This document shows, one piece after another, positions 47,316 through 55,412 of a stretch of 64,000 bases of DNA. The notes beneath the pieces were generated by a model. It was not told where the DNA came from. It searched no databases and worked only from the letters and a program-made list of their open reading frames with translations. The DNA comes from Chryseolinea serpens (GTDB taxonomy: Bacteria > Bacteroidota > Bacteroidia > Cytophagales > Cyclobacteriaceae): assembly GCF_900129725.1 (NCBI RefSeq), contig NZ_FQWQ01000003.1, forward strand, positions 1,108,091 to 1,172,090, given 5' to 3'. The stretch's first letter is position 1. Each line of letters starts with the position of its first letter. The translations under genes were made by a program, and so were the position numbers.

Positions 47316-49904
47316 TCACTCGGAACGCAAACTGTTTGCCGGGTTAACTTTTGCGGCCTTCAGGGTTTGCATGCCCACCGTGATCCATGCGATGAGCAGC
47401 GTCACGATCGCGGCACCGGCAAAATACCAAAGGTTTAATTCGAACCGATAGGCAAACGTTTCGAGCCATTGGGTTGTGATGAAATAGCTGATGGGCAATG
47501 CCAGGCCGATGGAGAGCACAATGGATCGCATAAATTCATTCGACAGCAGGAAGACGATGCCCAGTTCGCTCAAGCCAAGTATTTTCCGGATGCTGATTTC
47601 TTTACGCCGCCTTTCGGTGGTGAAGGCAGCCAATCCAAATAAACCCAGGCAGGAAATGATGATGGCCAGTCCCGCAAAGTATTTGGAAAGTACCGCGACC
47701 CTTTGCTCGGCAACATATTGTGCCTGGTACGCATGGTCCAGAAACTTGAAATTAAAGGCATATCCGGGGTTGAAAGCGGTATAGAATTTTTGCAGTTCGG
47801 CCACCGATTGTTTTTCTGTCCCTCCCTTAATTTTCACGGCCATGGTAATGGTTTCTTGTGGCGCTAAGCGAAAAGCATAGGGCTTAACGGTTTCGTGAAA
47901 GGATTGGTAATGAAAGTTCTTGACCACGCCTAAAATTTCTTTGCCATCAATTTTCTTTCCAATCGGATCCTGAATCCCCAGCGCTTCAATGGCAGCTTCA
48001 TTGTAAATTACTTTGTCGGTGTCGGAGCCAAAGTTTTGGGAAAAGGTGCGTCCCGCTTTTAGTTCAATGCCCAGCAGCTCGATCAAGCCATAATTCACGG
48101 CAGCGTTGTTCATGGTGATGGTCTTCCCGTTCCACTCCAGTTGACCCGGTGTCCCTCCGCCTTCCCCCGGCTCCCCGCCAAACATTCCCAACATGCTGGA
48201 GGCATCCAAAACGGTGTTGAGTTTTTTTATTTCCGAGATAAAGGTTTGAACATTTCCGATCACTTTTCCTTCGATGTCAAAACAGATCACATTGTCTTTA
48301 TCGTAACCTGGATTTTTTGTTTGGATGAATTCAATCTGTTTATAGACCACGAGCACCGACACGATGAAGACGACGGACGCAGCAAACTGAAAAACCACCA
48401 GCCCTTTTCTTGCCCACAGTTCACCGAGGGAAGACTTGAACTGGCCCTTCAATACTTTGGCCGGACTTTGCCCGGAAAGATAGAGGGCAGGGTAAGCGCC
48501 TGCGAGTAGCGCGGTAGTGATGGCGATCACCGCCAGCGCGACGATGATCCTGGTATCGAAGCCAAGCGCCAGGTGTTTCCGGGTGATTTCATTGAACTGG
48601 GGAAGCAGAAGGTTTGCCAGCAAAAGGGCTAGCGCCAGCGACAAGAGGGTCATCACCAAGGCTTCCCCGAGGTATTGGCGGATCAATGTATTGCGTTGCG
48701 CGCCAATCGCCTTTTTTATGCCAACCTCCTTGATCCTTTTGGAGGCTTTGGCGGTCGACAAGTTCATGAAATTGATACAGGCGATCAGCACGATGATGAC
48801 CGCGATGATCGAAAACAAGCGAACATATTCAATGCGTCCGCCCGTGACGACGCCATTTTGGTATTGGCCATAGAGATAATTGTCGGCATAGGGTTTTAGG
48901 AACAAGGTCCGGTCCTGTGAATTTTTCCCTTTGTTTTTAAGAAGGTCGCCCATTTTCCGGTTGAGCAAATCCAGGTTGCTGTTTTCTTTTACCAGGACGT
49001 AGGTGAAGAATGGCGCGGAACTATCCCAATTGGTTTCACCGCTTTTCATTCCCATCAGGTCACGGAAAGCATCGAAGGTTAACATAAAATCAAATAGCTC
49101 TGAAGCATTGGCCGGCACATCCTTAAAAACTCCGGTGATCAGGACCTGTTTCTTGATGTCCATCAACTCCCACTCCAGCAATTTCCCGATGCCATCTTCC
49201 GGCGTTTTGAAAAGTTTTTTGGCCAACGATTCTGAAATGATCATGTCATTTTTTTCGCGCAAGGCTTCATCGGCGTTTCCGTGTAGCAGGGGATAAGAAA
49301 AAATGTTCAGGAAGCTTGGATCAGCAAATTTTCCCACGCCCTTTACATGGGCATTTGGCGTGGATAGGGTGAAGGCTGGGAAAAAATTGGGGGGCGTAAC
49401 AACCGCCGCGTGCTCAATTTCGGGCATTTCCTGGGCCAGTGCATCCGCTAAAAAGTCTGCGGTTTGATTGCTCGTGTTGATGGATCCATCCGTCGCGCGA
49501 TGTTCCATCACCTGAAAGATCCTGTCGCCCTTTTCGTGGAACGTGTCAAAATTCAACTCGTCGTTCACCCACAGATAGATCAGGATCAGGCAGGTCAGGC
49601 CCGTTGAAAGTCCGAGGAGATTGATGAGGAAAGTGCTCTTGAAGCGGAGGAAATTTCTGTAGATGATCAGCAAATGGTGTGACATCAATGAAAGGGAAGG
49701 TGCTGTTCCGCTTCTTTTCGTGGGATACAATTGAATGGAATGGAGCACATCGAGAAAGTAATGCAGCCGGGCTTTCAAAGCACCTTGTTTCTCCAATCTG
49801 CGCTGAAACTCCTCGTGGAGGTCGCCCTCTACTTCCTCCAGAAACTTCAGATTACAAAAACGTTGAAGAATCGCCTTGGCTAATTTTGGGGGATTGGTCT
49901 TCAT
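47316..49904 (-). CDS. MacB/FtsX-type ABC transporter permease with prefix domain
   Basis: An 862-residue paralogue of the permease at 10.7-13.4 kb, with the same order: prefix domain (PPKLAKAILQRFCNLKFLEE), transmembrane helix, periplasmic MacB-like domain, FtsX domain with EVGIKKAIGA, second periplasmic domain, and C-terminal FtsX with EISIRKILGL ending VNPANSLRSE. It lacks an ATPase domain. Unlike the first copy, no PadR gene precedes it; about 640 gene-free bases do, so regulation must come from elsewhere. Confidence 0.87.
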   Translation of the reverse strand: MKTNPPKLAKAILQRFCNLKFLEEVEGDLHEEFQRRLEKQGALKARLHYFLDVLHSIQLYPTKRSGTAPSLSLMSHHLLIIYRNFLRFKSTFLINLLGLSTGLTCLILIYLWVNDELNFDTFHEKGDRIFQVMEHRATDGSINTSNQTADFLADALAQEMPEIEHAAVVTPPNFFPAFTLSTPNAHVKGVGKFADPSFLNIFSYPLLHGNADEALREKNDMIISESLAKKLFKTPEDGIGKLLEWELMDIKKQVLITGVFKDVPANASELFDFMLTFDAFRDLMGMKSGETNWDSSAPFFTYVLVKENSNLDLLNRKMGDLLKNKGKNSQDRTLFLKPYADNYLYGQYQNGVVTGGRIEYVRLFSIIAVIIVLIACINFMNLSTAKASKRIKEVGIKKAIGAQRNTLIRQYLGEALVMTLLSLALALLLANLLLPQFNEITRKHLALGFDTRIIVALAVIAITTALLAGAYPALYLSGQSPAKVLKGQFKSSLGELWARKGLVVFQFAASVVFIVSVLVVYKQIEFIQTKNPGYDKDNVICFDIEGKVIGNVQTFISEIKKLNTVLDASSMLGMFGGEPGEGGGTPGQLEWNGKTITMNNAAVNYGLIELLGIELKAGRTFSQNFGSDTDKVIYNEAAIEALGIQDPIGKKIDGKEILGVVKNFHYQSFHETVKPYAFRLAPQETITMAVKIKGGTEKQSVAELQKFYTAFNPGYAFNFKFLDHAYQAQYVAEQRVAVLSKYFAGLAIIISCLGLFGLAAFTTERRRKEISIRKILGLSELGIVFLLSNEFMRSIVLSIGLALPISYFITTQWLETFAYRFELNLWYFAGAAIVTLLIAWITVGMQTLKAAKVNPANSLRSE

Positions 49905-50541
49905 TCCAGAAAAATTTTATTGGTGTTGAAGGATCATTTCAGGCAAGGTGCCCGGTGCGTGATCCCTTCTTTTTGATTTATATTATTTATAAATGTATAT
50001 AATATATGAGTCTTTCAAAATGTAGTTTTTGAATTTCTTTTGAACCGGCGCCCTTTTTTGGAATGGGCTAGGGATGGGGCGCGGGAAATGATGGGGGTGG
50101 GGGTATGGAGGTAGGATTACTTTTTTCGGTATTTGAACGGATCGCAGTGCGGAGATGGGTCGGTCGTTTAATGTTGCGCTTGGGTCTGTGATCGGCTGCG
50201 GCTCGATTTTGAACGGGGTTGGTGTTTTGCGGTTGCTGCGTGAAGGATGGTAGTGGAAAGGCCGGGTGCGGTGGGGAAAGAGAGAGTGAATTTGTTGGTG
50301 GGACACCAACAAATGGGTGACCGGGTTTCGGGAATGGGGGAGCAAAGGGTGGGCGGACTTGTAACGGACAGCCTGACCCCTGGCGGGTGGGGATGTAGGG
50401 TGGGAAGAAGGGGGCACGCCCCGCCGGGGTTAAAAACACTTAAAAAAATGGGCAGGCGCGATAGTGGTGGGGCAGGACTTGCCTGTCTCTAGACGGATAA
50501 ATAGGGTTAAAAACGTTAATTTGGTTTTACGTTACAAAGGG
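49905..50541. other. G-rich intergenic region
   Basis: About 640 bases between the divergent permease and sigma factor genes. The left 100 bases are AT-rich. From ~50040 to 50460 the plus strand is strongly G-biased, with runs such as GGGGGTGGGGGTATGGAGG, and the open frames here have low-complexity Pro/His-rich translations, unlike any neighbour. One perfect 11-bp inverted repeat is listed separately. No gene or RNA was recognised. Confidence 0.5.
50290..50314. repeat. Perfect 11-bp inverted repeat
   Basis: ATTTGTTGGTG (50290-50300) and CACCAACAAAT (50304-50314) are exact reverse complements around GGA. There is no T-run, so it is more like an operator, transcript hairpin or element remnant than a terminator. 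Confidence 0.6.
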
Positions 50542-51084
50542 ATGGTGACTTTGCCCGAGGAGGATATGATCAGGGCCATTCGTGATGGCGACAAGGTCGC
50601 TTTTCAGCAGGTGTTCTATGCGTGCTACGATGGACTGTGTCAGTATGCCTGTACGATGCTGAAAGACATGGACGAGGCCGAGGATGTGGTGCAAGCCATG
50701 TTTGTGAAGGTCTGGGAGAAACGCGAGAGCCTGGGGATCCAGACGTCGATGCGGTCGTATTTGTTCCGGTCGGTGTATCACCAGTGCCTGAACCTGTTGG
50801 AGCATCGCGCCATCAAGTGGAAGCACCAGGAGCAGGGCGCCTACGACAAACTGGGCGAAGTGCAGCAACCCGAAGTGTTCCCCGAAGAATTGGAAGAACG
50901 CATCAAGGCGGCCATCGGCGAACTGCCGGAGCAGTGTCGCATCATTTTTATGATGAGCCGCTATGACGAACTAAAGTATGCCGAGATTGCGGCCCGGATG
51001 AACTTGTCGGTGAACACCATCGAAAACCAGGTGAGCAAGGCATTGAAGATTTTGAGAGGGCGGTTAAAAGATAATTTTGTTTAA
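50542..51084 (+). CDS. ECF-type RNA polymerase sigma factor
   Basis: A 180-residue sigma factor from ATG 50542 (MVTLPEEDMIRAIRDGD); the frame is open upstream but has no other good start. Region 2: CQYACTMLKDMDEAEDVVQA and MRSYLFRSVYHQCLNLLEH. Region 4: DELKYAEIAARMNLSVNTIE then NQVSKALKILRGRL. A FecR gene follows within 21 bases, so this is a second cell-surface-signalling sigma, arranged co-directionally instead of divergently as at 17 kb. Confidence 0.92.
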   Translation: MVTLPEEDMIRAIRDGDKVAFQQVFYACYDGLCQYACTMLKDMDEAEDVVQAMFVKVWEKRESLGIQTSMRSYLFRSVYHQCLNLLEHRAIKWKHQEQGAYDKLGEVQQPEVFPEELEERIKAAIGELPEQCRIIFMMSRYDELKYAEIAARMNLSVNTIENQVSKALKILRGRLKDNFV

Positions 51085-51104
51085 CATGAAATCTGTGTCG
51101 TGTG

Positions 51105-52127
51105 ATGAAGGAAAATGAAAGCGCCATAACCGATGAGCTGATCGTGCGGTATCTCACCGGCGAGGCTTCCCCCGAAGAGGCCATGGCGGTGCAGGATGCA
51201 TTGACGGATTTGAAATTCCAGTCGCGCTTCGCCGCGCTGCAAGCCACGTGGGCGGCCACCCACCCGGCAAAACCAACGCACCATGTTTATGCAGCCGAGG
51301 CCTGGCTGGCCATTGAGGACCAACTGATGCGGCGGCGACTTAAAAAAGTGAGCGCCTTGCCCGACGAAAAACAAACCCGTGCCTTGCGCTATAGTCACCG
51401 CGTGTTCCGCATAGCAGCGTCGTTGCTCTTGCTGGCGGTAGCGGGTGTTGTCTTGTATAACGTAATCGCCTCGAAGGATTCGGATGAGGCGTTGACCTAT
51501 GTGAACACCCAGGAGCGGGTGCAGCACGTGGACCTGCCGGACCAATCGGTAGCCACCGTATTTCGAAACAGCAAGCTCTCCTATGCCGCCGACTTCAACA
51601 GCCACCATCGCGAAGTGTCGTTGCTGCAGGGCGAAGTTTTTTTTAACGTGACCCACGACCGCAAACACCCGTTCATCATTCACACCGCCGTGGCCGACAT
51701 CAAAGTGATCGGTACCGCTTTTAACGTGACGCTGAAAGGCGATGCCGTGGAAGTGTCGGTGAAGGAGGGCAAGGTGCAGGTGTTTACGAAGACCGACAGC
51801 ACCTTCCTGGAGGCGGGCGTGACGGGAGTGGCCCAAAAGGCCGGTCTCATCCAAACCCAGGACTCCGTGAACAGCAACGCCTGGGGCTATGCCACGCACC
51901 GGTTTGTATTTAAGGACACCCCTATGCGCGAAGTGATTCGCGACCTGGAAAAGGCCTATCCGTATACCATCAACGTATCGGACCAAGCCATTAATAATTG
52001 CAAGGTTACGGCAACTTTTGAGAATGATTCTGCCGAAAATCTGCTAAATTTAATGGCGGAATCTTTAAATCTTTCCGTAACAAGCAGTGGAGGCGTCTAT
52101 ACATTGGAGGGCGAAGGCTGCCCGTAA
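51105..52127 (+). CDS. FecR-family anti-sigma factor
   Basis: A 340-residue protein from ATG 51105. The cytoplasmic part (EELIVRYLTGEASPEEAMAV is approximated by DELIVRYLTGEASPEEAMAV) is followed by one membrane helix (FRIAASLLLLAVAGVVLYNV), the FecR domain (YVNTQERVQHVDLPDQSVAT, REVSLLQGEVFFNV, IKVIGTAFNV, VEVSVKEGKVQVF) and a C-terminal DUF4974 module (MREVIRDLEKAYPYTINVS). Its 3' end overlaps the STN gene by 41 bases. It should hold the upstream sigma factor until the STN protein signals. Confidence 0.92.
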   Translation: MKENESAITDELIVRYLTGEASPEEAMAVQDALTDLKFQSRFAALQATWAATHPAKPTHHVYAAEAWLAIEDQLMRRRLKKVSALPDEKQTRALRYSHRVFRIAASLLLLAVAGVVLYNVIASKDSDEALTYVNTQERVQHVDLPDQSVATVFRNSKLSYAADFNSHHREVSLLQGEVFFNVTHDRKHPFIIHTAVADIKVIGTAFNVTLKGDAVEVSVKEGKVQVFTKTDSTFLEAGVTGVAQKAGLIQTQDSVNSNAWGYATHRFVFKDTPMREVIRDLEKAYPYTINVSDQAINNCKVTATFENDSAENLLNLMAESLNLSVTSSGGVYTLEGEGCP

Positions 52128-53271
52128 TATTTTGGTTACGGCCATAGTGATCTGGATGTCGGTGGATGTCCGGGCACAGGCCGTGGACGGCATTGTGACA
52201 AAATCAATCTCCCTTTCCTATCAGGACAAACGTTTTCATGACGTGGTGGAAGACCTGGAGCGTGTGACGGGTCTTCATTTTATTTACAGCTCCAACAAGA
52301 TCGAAGTAAACGGCCGCGTAACCCTGTCGGCCCAACGCCACTCGCTCGACGATGTGCTGGCGCAGTTGGGCAAGCAAATGAACCTGACCTTCAAAGTCCA
52401 GGGCAAATACGTAGTGATCAAGACCCTTCCTGTCGTGCCCGCCGTTTCAAAAACTATTTCGCCGACAACTGGTCCTGCCCATACCAACGAACCGGCGGAA
52501 GACCTTTCGTATAGCTCTTCGCTTATCGGAAATCCATCATCCGATCTGCGCGACTTTTCCGCGGCAACGTTGACGTATCCGCAGGTGAAAAGAGACTTGC
52601 AAACGCTACAAGTATATTTTGATTCGGGTCTGTTGCAAAAAATTCCGTCGCAATACATTCGCAAGATCGGGCAGCGTCAGCGCCTGGGTTGGTTTGCCAG
52701 CGGAGGGTTCATGATGAACGATTACTCGGCCGGTGGGGTGTTCCAGGCGGGGATGCGTTCGCTGTACTTTGTGATGGGCTCCAGTTGGATGAACGACAGC
52801 AAATATCATGGGTCCTATGGTTTGGGATCGTCCATAAAGATCGCCCACAATTTCGCCGTCAACCCGGCCATTACGTTTTCGCCGATGAAGGAAACCAACA
52901 AGCATACCACCAACTTCTATGGCCACAAAGTGGACGAAAACGTGCAGCTCAAGGCCGGTCACTGGCAGATGAAATGGATGGTGCAGTATACGTTGGGGCG
53001 TCATATCAATCTCAATTTCGGCCCGACCATCAACCGGCTCCACACCGCCTATACGACCAAGGATGTGAGCGTGTCGCGCTTTACCCAGGTGGCGGGTTTT
53101 ATTGGAAGTCCCCAAGGTTATTCGGCCTACGGTCGTGAGCCGGCCACGCAGGCCATGGCGACCACCGTGCTGGTGGTGGACAGCCAGCAGAAGCAATATC
53201 AAACCCTGCAATACTGGATCGGCTGGGAGGCCAGTGTTTCTTACCGCATAAATTTTTCGAGCCACCGATAG
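52087..53271 (+). CDS. STN-domain protein fused to a small beta-barrel-like region
   Basis: A 394-residue exported protein from GTG 52087, giving the signal NILVTAIVIWMSVDVRAQA. Residues ~38-112 are an STN domain (SLSYQDKRFHDVVEDLERVT, GLHFIYSSN, SLDDVLAQLGKQMNLTF), the signalling module that contacts FecR. After a ~70-residue linker, the last ~200 residues are rich in alternating aromatic strands (GWFASGGFMMNDYSAGGVFQ, WMVQYTLGRHINLNFGPTIN, WIGWEASVSYRINF) and look like an 8-10 stranded barrel or beta-sandwich. There is no TonB plug, so it is not a classical receptor. It overlaps fecR, forming a compact sigma-FecR-STN unit. Confidence 0.72.
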   Translation: MEASIHWRAKAARNILVTAIVIWMSVDVRAQAVDGIVTKSISLSYQDKRFHDVVEDLERVTGLHFIYSSNKIEVNGRVTLSAQRHSLDDVLAQLGKQMNLTFKVQGKYVVIKTLPVVPAVSKTISPTTGPAHTNEPAEDLSYSSSLIGNPSSDLRDFSAATLTYPQVKRDLQTLQVYFDSGLLQKIPSQYIRKIGQRQRLGWFASGGFMMNDYSAGGVFQAGMRSLYFVMGSSWMNDSKYHGSYGLGSSIKIAHNFAVNPAITFSPMKETNKHTTNFYGHKVDENVQLKAGHWQMKWMVQYTLGRHINLNFGPTINRLHTAYTTKDVSVSRFTQVAGFIGSPQGYSAYGREPATQAMATTVLVVDSQQKQYQTLQYWIGWEASVSYRINFSSHR

Positions 53272-53347
53272 TGGCAAGTCTTCTTTCGCCTGTCTCTGGG
53301 ATGTGAGCGAGTGCCCACAGCATATCCAAACTTAAACAGACTGACAG

Positions 53348-53701
53348 GTGAACTTACAATCACATCTACGCGATGCCCTCTGGGTCCTATTCACGTTTAC
53401 GATCATGGGACTGTGCTTTGCGGTTCAGCAATGGGAGGACAGAAGATTTTCCGTCGAATGTATCACGGCGGAGGTGCAGGATCTGTACCGCCTCGACGCG
53501 GGCCAGGCCAGGAGGATCCAGGAGATCAACTACGACTTTTATGACCGCGTGAGCAAGGCATCCCTTCACTATCTGCTCAACGAAGAAGCTTGCGAAAAAG
53601 AAATTGAACGGTTGACGCTGGAGAAGAATGAGGCGGTGATGAGCGTCGTCAATCATAGAATGAATCATCGGACTGCGGGGAGAACTGTGGGGTTACAGTG
53701 A
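53348..53701 (+). CDS. Small membrane-anchored protein, possibly Spy/CpxP-like
   Basis: A 117-residue product from GTG 53348. A single hydrophobic helix near the start (ALWVLFTFTIMGLCFAV) is followed by a helical domain: LYRLDAGQARRIQEINYDFY recalls the L-T-x-x-Q pattern of Spy/CpxP periplasmic proteins, and the rest is charged helix (EACEKEIERLTLEKNEAVMS). It follows the ECF/FecR/STN genes by 76 bases and may belong to that unit as a periplasmic stress or folding sensor; the family assignment is weak. Confidence 0.5.
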   Translation: MNLQSHLRDALWVLFTFTIMGLCFAVQQWEDRRFSVECITAEVQDLYRLDAGQARRIQEINYDFYDRVSKASLHYLLNEEACEKEIERLTLEKNEAVMSVVNHRMNHRTAGRTVGLQ

Positions 53702-53708
53702 GACGAGG

Positions 53709-53821
53709 GAACCGTCCTCACCTCCGCGAAAGCTCCGGCGAGCGGAGAGAGGAGCAGCGTCAGTAGTATTCTTTTGCTTCTTTCTTTGGTCGCCGGAGCT
53801 TTCGCGAAGGCGAGGCGGTTC
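53709..53821. repeat. Long imperfect inverted repeat between convergent genes
   Basis: The arm 53709-53741 and the arm 53790-53821 are reverse complements over about 33 bases; the inner 17 (centred on CGGAGCTTTCGCG) are perfect and the outer part has three differences. The 48-base loop is pyrimidine-rich on its right half. It lies 8 bases after one gene and 40 before the end of the convergent DUF763 gene. It can act as a terminator in both directions but is longer than needed and may be a MITE-like remnant. Confidence 0.75.
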
Positions 53822-53860
53822 TGTCTCTACTGCTGGTGATCGACCGGATCACAAAAAAAA

Positions 53861-55084
53861 TCAAAATAGCTTGAGTTGATCTTGGTCTGCGGGAGGCTTT
53901 GCCTTGCCAAAGACGGTGCGGCCACCGTGCTTATAGGATTCGGCCCGTTCCTGGGCGATCACTTTATCGAATGCCCCGGCGTCGGGCTCAAAATCTTTCT
54001 CCATCCGCTGGGCCACAACGGTCAGACTTTTTATGGCGGCTTGTTTGTCGGCGTCGCCGATCTTTGCTTTTTCTACGGATGTTTTCAGGATGTTGATGGT
54101 CTCGTCATAGACCTTGGTGGGAACGGGGAACGGGTGGCCGTCTTTGCCACCGTGGGCAAAAGAAAAACGCGCCGGGTCCGTGAACCGCGATGGCGCACCA
54201 TAGATCACCTCGCTGACCAGTGCCAGCGATTGGATGGTGCGCGGACCAACGCCCTCCAGCAACAGCAGCGACTCAAAATCGAGCAACGACCGGTCCTGCG
54301 CCAGGTTCAACACGCTCCCCAGCCGCTTGAGATTGACATCTTTCGCCCTGACGTCGTGATGCGAGGGCATGACCATGCGCTGAATCTCCGGCAGCATCAC
54401 CGAAGGTTTTTCCTTCACGATCTCCAGCATCGAAGTCTTGGCGCGGGCGGCATCCACATCGGTCATGTTGAGGATCTCGCCTTGATTTTTTCCATAGATG
54501 AACGTGTGCGGCGTCTCGACAAAAGATTTGACCTGCTCCGAATGCCAGTGATAGCGTCGGGCCATGCCGTTGGCATCGTTCATGCCTTGTTGCACGACGG
54601 TCCATTCGCCCGTGTCGGAGACCACGAACGTGTGAAGATAGAGTTGAAATCCATCCTGGATGGCCGTGTTGTCAACCTTGGCCGTGAGCTTGCTGCTCCG
54701 TACCAGCGCATCACCGTCCAACCCGGTCTTGTCCGAAAGCTGCATCAGCTCCAACGGCGTTTGCCGCGAGTGCCGTCCCTTGCCGCCACAGATATAGATG
54801 CCGAGGTCCTTGAACTTCGGATTGACGGCGCGCTTCAAAGCCCCCATCACCGAAGTAGTGATCCCCGACGAATGCCAATCCATTCCCAACACACACCCAA
54901 ACGCCTGAAACCAAAACGGGTCACTCAACCGGCTCAACACCGCTCCCTTGCCATACTCCAACACGATCGACTCCACAATGGCCCCACCCAGCAAACTCAT
55001 GCGCTGCGCCAACCAAGGTGGCACCTGCCCATAATGCAACGGCAAATCCGCAGAACGTACGTTATTAAAATGCAGCTTCGGCAT
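53861..55084 (-). CDS. DUF763-domain protein
   Basis: A 407-residue protein of the DUF763 family: ADLPLHYGQVPPWLAQRM at the start, GGKGRHSRQTPLELMQ, HTFVVSDTGEWTVVQQGMND, ARRYHWHSEQVKSFVETPHT and a helix-hairpin-helix-like stretch LLLEGVGPRTIQSLALVSEV at ~275. The family is unstudied as far as I know; the HhH-like motif and the conserved basic and acidic residues suggest nucleic-acid contact. It stands alone, convergent to the ECF/FecR/STN group. Confidence 0.82.
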   Translation of the reverse strand: MPKLHFNNVRSADLPLHYGQVPPWLAQRMSLLGGAIVESIVLEYGKGAVLSRLSDPFWFQAFGCVLGMDWHSSGITTSVMGALKRAVNPKFKDLGIYICGGKGRHSRQTPLELMQLSDKTGLDGDALVRSSKLTAKVDNTAIQDGFQLYLHTFVVSDTGEWTVVQQGMNDANGMARRYHWHSEQVKSFVETPHTFIYGKNQGEILNMTDVDAARAKTSMLEIVKEKPSVMLPEIQRMVMPSHHDVRAKDVNLKRLGSVLNLAQDRSLLDFESLLLLEGVGPRTIQSLALVSEVIYGAPSRFTDPARFSFAHGGKDGHPFPVPTKVYDETINILKTSVEKAKIGDADKQAAIKSLTVVAQRMEKDFEPDAGAFDKVIAQERAESYKHGGRTVFGKAKPPADQDQLKLF

Positions 55085-55412
55085 ACCTCAAAGATAACCA
55101 GTAGATCACCCTAATTCCCACATTGCCCAACAAAAGCACGACCCCTAAAAGTGCCTGAAACACGATCAAAAAAGTCACAGGGTATTTGTATCAACGTTAG
55201 CGCTTACCCCAGGCATACAAAATCCAAAAAACATCCTATTTTTGATTCCACCGAACAAAGAGCACCAGCCAAAAGCAGCGGCACGACCCAGGACAACCGA
55301 ACTCCTGGCTCCCGGCTCCTGGCTTCTGGCTCCTTTTGGATAACCGCCAACCCCGAAACCAAACGACCAACTCCCCCCAGGCCAACCCCACTGCAGAGTC
55401 TACCCATCCCAT
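55085..55412. other. Intergenic region between divergent DUF763 and UMF1-type genes
   Basis: About 330 bases with a C/A-rich plus strand. Apart from a short block of the CTGGCTCCTG repeat (listed separately) I see no gene or RNA. Promoters for both flanking genes are expected here but no clear TAnnTTTG box was picked out. Confidence 0.45.
55300..55336 (+). repeat. CTGGCTCCTG-family repeats (site D)
   Basis: CTCCTGGCTCCCGGCTCCTG followed by GCTTCTGGCTCCTTTT: four near-identical 7-8 base words in a row, identical in style and orientation to sites A and C. It lies 77 bases before the UMF1-type transporter start. Confidence 0.65.

Noticed and set aside
49983-50417. 144-codon Pro/His/Ser-rich minus-strand frame
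   Set aside because: Low-complexity translation of the G-rich intergenic strand, without start-site or family support.
53876-55114. 412-codon open frame on the plus strand
   Set aside because: Antisense to the DUF763 gene, whose own translation has clear family motifs; the His/Arg/Gln-rich product is a shadow.
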